From Lactobacillus colini (GTDB taxonomy: Bacteria; Bacillota; Bacilli; Lactobacillales; Lactobacillaceae): a stretch of 64,000 bases of DNA. A program made the position numbers and the translations under genes. Within the stretch, counting starts at the first letter, position 1, and the number at the start of each line of letters is the position of its first letter. Positions 61,447 to 64,000 of this stretch are shown here, piece by piece. The stretch is taken from assembly GCF_017874575.1 (NCBI RefSeq), contig NZ_JAGGLU010000006.1, positions 62,001 through 126,000 on the forward strand. The letters run 5' to 3'. Under the pieces are notes generated by a model. The model was not told the DNA's origin, did not search any database, and saw only the letters and a program-made list of their open reading frames with translations.

Positions 61447-61665
61447 TTAATTATCCCCAGAAAACTTACCATATTCTTCATCTACCATCTCAAGCATCTG
61501 CTCCTTAGTAATGCCTTGACTTGCCGCAAATGAAAAAAATGCTGCCGATAAAATGTATCCTTGTTCCTTCTCATCGGTTAAGTTATCTGAAAAATCTAAA
61601 TTTAAACTACCATCATCGTAGTTTAAATTGATACCTATCCTTTTATTTTCATGATTGATTGCCAT
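61447..61665 (-). CDS. Small acidic uncharacterised protein
   Basis: The 72-residue protein (AINHENKRIGINLNYDDGSL start) is acidic, without membrane segments, and has an alpha/beta look with FFSFAASQGITKEQMLEMVD near its end. I do not recognise a family. It has a GAGGTG ribosome-binding site and stands alone, divergent from the dipeptidase pseudogene. No function can be offered. Confidence 0.65.
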   Translation of the reverse strand: MAINHENKRIGINLNYDDGSLNLDFSDNLTDEKEQGYILSAAFFSFAASQGITKEQMLEMVDEEYGKFSGDN

Positions 61666-61761
61666 TATTTTGCACCTCGCTTACTTTTTCATTATAATTT
61701 AACTTATCATATTTATTATATCGAAATTTTTTTAAATGTTAACGGAAAAGAGGAACTTTTA

Positions 61762-63174
61762 ATGCCTAATAAATTAGGACGCTCATCATGTACTTCGATT
61801 CTAATTGGTAAAAAAGCCAGCATTGACGGTAGCGTTATCATCGGACGCAATGAAGATGCCAAGACTGCCTGGCCTAAGCACCTGGCTTTTAACCAACATC
61901 AAATTAAAGAAAATAACACTTTCAGATCAAAAGATAATAAATTTACTATTAATTTACCAACTGAAATTTTTGCTTATTCTTCAACACCAGAATGGACTGA
62001 TAAATACGGTGTCTTTGAAGAAGATGGAATCAATGAATACCATGTTGCAATGAGTGCTACTGAGAGTGCTTATGCCAACGATCGCGTCCAAGCACTCGAT
62101 CCTTTTGACGAAGAGGAGGGCATTTTAGAAGAAGCTATGGTAACTGTGGTTCTGCCTTACGTTAAAACTGCTCGCGAAGGTGTTGAACGCTTAGGTAAGA
62201 TCATAGAAGAACACGGTGCAGCTGAAGCCGATGGGATTTTATTTGCGGACCGTGATGAAGCATGGTATTTAGAAATCGGCTCTGGCCACCACTATGTTGC
62301 TCGCCGCATCCCAGATGATAGTTACGCTGTAGTTGCCAATCAACTTTCAATCCAAGAGGTTGATTTTTCTGATAAAGAAAACTTCATTACATAACCTGGT
62401 CTAGAAAAGTTCGTCTACTCTAACCAACTTTGGCCCCAAAATAAAACTTTCAATTTTAGACTAATCTTTGGTACTCATGATGATAGTGATTTAGCCTACA
62501 ACACACCTCGTGTCTGGTCTGGGCAGAAATTACTCACTCCCTCTATTAAGCAAGAACCTGAAAGCTTCGAAATTCCATTCTTGCAAAAGCCTGACCATCC
62601 AATCTCAATTCAAGATGCTCAACGCGTACTTAGTGACCACTATAACGGTACTCCTTATGATCTAACTAATAGCAAAAATAAAGGTCAAGCAACCTTCCGT
62701 CCTATCACTGTTGCTACAACACAAGAGTCCCATCTTTTACAATTGCGTGATGACGATATGATTCATTGGTTGGCGATGGGAATTGCAGCTCAAAGTGTTT
62801 ATATTCCATTCTATCCACAAGGAACTAAAGTTCCTACAATGTTTAAATATGGTAAAGAAACCTATACTACTAATTCGGCATATTGGGTATTTAAAGAAGC
62901 TAGCGTACTAGTTGATCGTAACTGGAACAAGTACGCTACAGCACTCAACAATACTCAAAAAGAAACTAATCTTGCTTTAAATAAGATTCGTCATGATTAT
63001 GATCAAAAATTAGTCCAAGAAGCTAACCCAACCCAAAAGACTAACTTAGTTAACGAAGCTAACAAAAAAATGGCCGATACTGCAATTAAAAACTATCAAA
63101 AATTGATTGCCCAGCTAATTACCGATCAAACTGCAGATTCACCATTGCGCTTTACGATGGATCCTAACTTATAA
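61762..63174 (+). pseudogene. pepD: C69 family dipeptidase (PepD), interrupted by one in-frame TAA
   Basis: The frame from ATG 61762 (AAGAGGAAC ribosome-binding site) to 63174 would encode about 470 residues, normal for PepD. It carries the N-terminal nucleophile region SSCTSILIGKKAS, GSVIIGRNEDA and AMSATES. Codon 211 is TAA at 62392-62394 (ENFIT*PGLEKFV), after which the same frame continues for 259 codons with family-like content (LIFGTHDDSDLAYNTPRVW, DDDMIHWLAMGIAAQS). Without readthrough both halves are non-functional. TCA is a plausible one-base ancestor. An intact paralogue elsewhere in the genome is likely, as lactobacilli often have several. Confidence 0.88.
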
Positions 63175-63223
63175 GCAAAAATAAAGAGAGTTCAGACTAT
63201 TTGAACCCTCTTTATTTTTGCTT
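63173..63223. terminator. Bidirectional terminator
   Basis: AAGCAAAAATAAAGAGAGTT CA and its complement form a stem of about 22 bp with one mismatch and a seven-base loop, between pepD and the convergent ABC ATPase gene. It starts within the pepD stop codon. Confidence 0.9.
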
Positions 63224-63225
63224 AT

Positions 63226-63897
63226 TTATCTTTTCTTAGTAAGTTTACCATCAAGCATTTCATAAATGTGATCGGCATATTTTTCTAGTCGCATATCATG
63301 TGTAACTAATAAAATTGCCTTATCTTGTTGGCGAGCTAAATCTTGAAACATTTTTCCGACTTCTTCTACTCTTTCGCTATCAAGTGAAGCAGTTGGTTCA
63401 TCTGCTAATAAAATTTCGGGTTTAGCATACAATGCCCTAGCAATAGCTACACGTTGTTTTTGCCCACCTGATAATTCTTTAGGATACTTTTTGACTAATT
63501 TATTAATTCCTAACTTTTTCAACAAATCAGATAATTCTGCCTTAGTTAAATTATCTTTTTTAACCTTATCAACTAATTTAAACTGTTGCATCACAGTTAA
63601 ATAAGGGACTAGATTATAAGCTTGTAAAACGAATCCTATTTTATTCAAACGTAACTTATTAGCATCCTTTGATTTTAGATTACTAATATCTTGACCATCA
63701 ATCTCAACTGTACCACTTGTAGGGCGCTGAATTGCCCCAGCAATTGTTAAAAAGGTACTTTTACCAGCTCCAGATGGTCCTACAATCAAAACTACTTCAC
63801 CTTTTTGAGCTGTAAAATTAATATCTTTTAATGCCTTTACTTGGGCATCACCTTTACCGTAAATTTTACTTACATCTTTTAAAGTAATTACAGACAT
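63226..63897 (-). CDS. ABC transporter ATP-binding protein (MacB/LolD-like)
   Basis: The 223-residue ATPase has Walker A IVGPSGAGKSTFL, Q-loop VLQAYNLVPYLTVMQQF, signature LSGGQKQRVAIARAL and Walker B ILLADEPTASLDS with LVTHD. It pairs with the FtsX-type permease whose end is visible 12 bp upstream. Such systems export peptides or lipids, or act mechanically on the envelope. Substrate unknown. Confidence 0.93.
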   Translation of the reverse strand: MSVITLKDVSKIYGKGDAQVKALKDINFTAQKGEVVLIVGPSGAGKSTFLTIAGAIQRPTSGTVEIDGQDISNLKSKDANKLRLNKIGFVLQAYNLVPYLTVMQQFKLVDKVKKDNLTKAELSDLLKKLGINKLVKKYPKELSGGQKQRVAIARALYAKPEILLADEPTASLDSERVEEVGKMFQDLARQQDKAILLVTHDMRLEKYADHIYEMLDGKLTKKR

Positions 63898-63909
63898 AAT
63901 ACCTCTTTT

Positions 63910-64000
63910 CTAGCCAATTGCCTTAACAGGATCGACTTTCATAATTGATCTAATTGGAATTAATCCACCTATTACCCCGGTAATAATCATTCCGATAAGT
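63910..64000 (-). CDS. FtsX/MacB-type ABC permease, partial (C-terminal end only)
   Basis: The visible minus-strand frame reads LIGMIITGVIGGLIPIRSIM then KVDPVKAIG and stops at 63910. The PxRxxxxxDPxxAI ending is the usual C-terminus of MacB-type FtsX permeases. It is the partner of the ATPase gene 12 bp downstream. The rest lies beyond the window. Confidence 0.8.
   Translation of the reverse strand, partial: LIGMIITGVIGGLIPIRSIMKVDPVKAIG

Noticed and set aside
1-64000. tRNA and rRNA genes, CRISPR arrays, insertion sequences, prophage genes
   Set aside because: I looked for cloverleaf ends, regularly spaced repeats, transposase motifs and phage structural genes, and saw none.

Overview
The window looks like chromosomal DNA of a low-GC lactic acid bacterium, most likely a Lactobacillus in the strict sense (acidophilus/johnsonii/crispatus-like). 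The evidence is the AT-rich base composition, the lactobacillus-type eps operon, a MurE with the L-lysine-type DDPG motif, many small lactobacillus-specific membrane proteins, the rsmG-noc-parA-parB-DUF951-ychF block, a fruRKA operon and a pediocin-type immunity gene. Species assignment is inference.

Layout. 1-13.9 kb (minus strand): an exopolysaccharide cluster transcribed right to left from a promoter near 13.95 kb. It runs epsA (LCP ligase), epsB/epsC/epsD (chain-length adaptor, tyrosine kinase, phosphatase), the priming transferase, DUF4422, GT2, Stealth phosphotransferase, two more GT2 enzymes, Wzy, UDP-galactopyranose mutase, Wzx and a GT4 cut by the window edge. 14-17.6 kb: a histidine phosphatase and a BceAB-like ABC transporter whose permease is split by one in-frame stop codon, with a YtrA-type operator at its promoter. 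18-20.2 kb: hflX, then a gene-free stretch holding a long structured RNA of about 610 nt with its own promoter, closing helix and terminator; I consider it a ROOL-like candidate. 20.2-31.8 kb: cell-wall genes (L,D-transpeptidase, NlpC/P60, LCP, a 3D/barrel protein), an O-antigen-ligase-like membrane protein, a ThrE-type exporter pair, an ABC-F protein, and a second RNA of about 175 nt on the minus strand (possible 6S RNA).

31.8-45 kb: pepF, a metal ABC importer lacking its binding protein, a Cof-type phosphatase, the fruRKA fructose operon with three 10-bp-phased operator repeats and a cre site, a small gene plus a pediocin-type immunity gene, an Asp/Glu racemase, murE and a two-component system. 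45-54.4 kb: a heterodimeric ABC exporter, a DUF1129-like protein, ychF, DUF951, parB, parA, noc, rsmG, with a parS-like palindrome in front of rsmG. 54.5-64 kb: cvpA and a secreted fibronectin-type protein joined by a terminator whose 3' arm is the next ribosome-binding site; apbE, a tyrosine phosphatase and mupG; two FMN reductases with a TetR regulator; a dipeptidase gene (pepD) broken by a second single in-frame TAA; and an ABC ATPase with the tail of its permease.

Themes: envelope building dominates (EPS, LCP, transpeptidase, hydrolase, MurE, MupG). The least explained objects are the two structured RNAs, the two clean ochre-stop pseudogenes, and the compact regulatory nests at 17.6, 39.8 and 55.1 kb. 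I saw no tRNA, rRNA, CRISPR array, insertion sequence or prophage.
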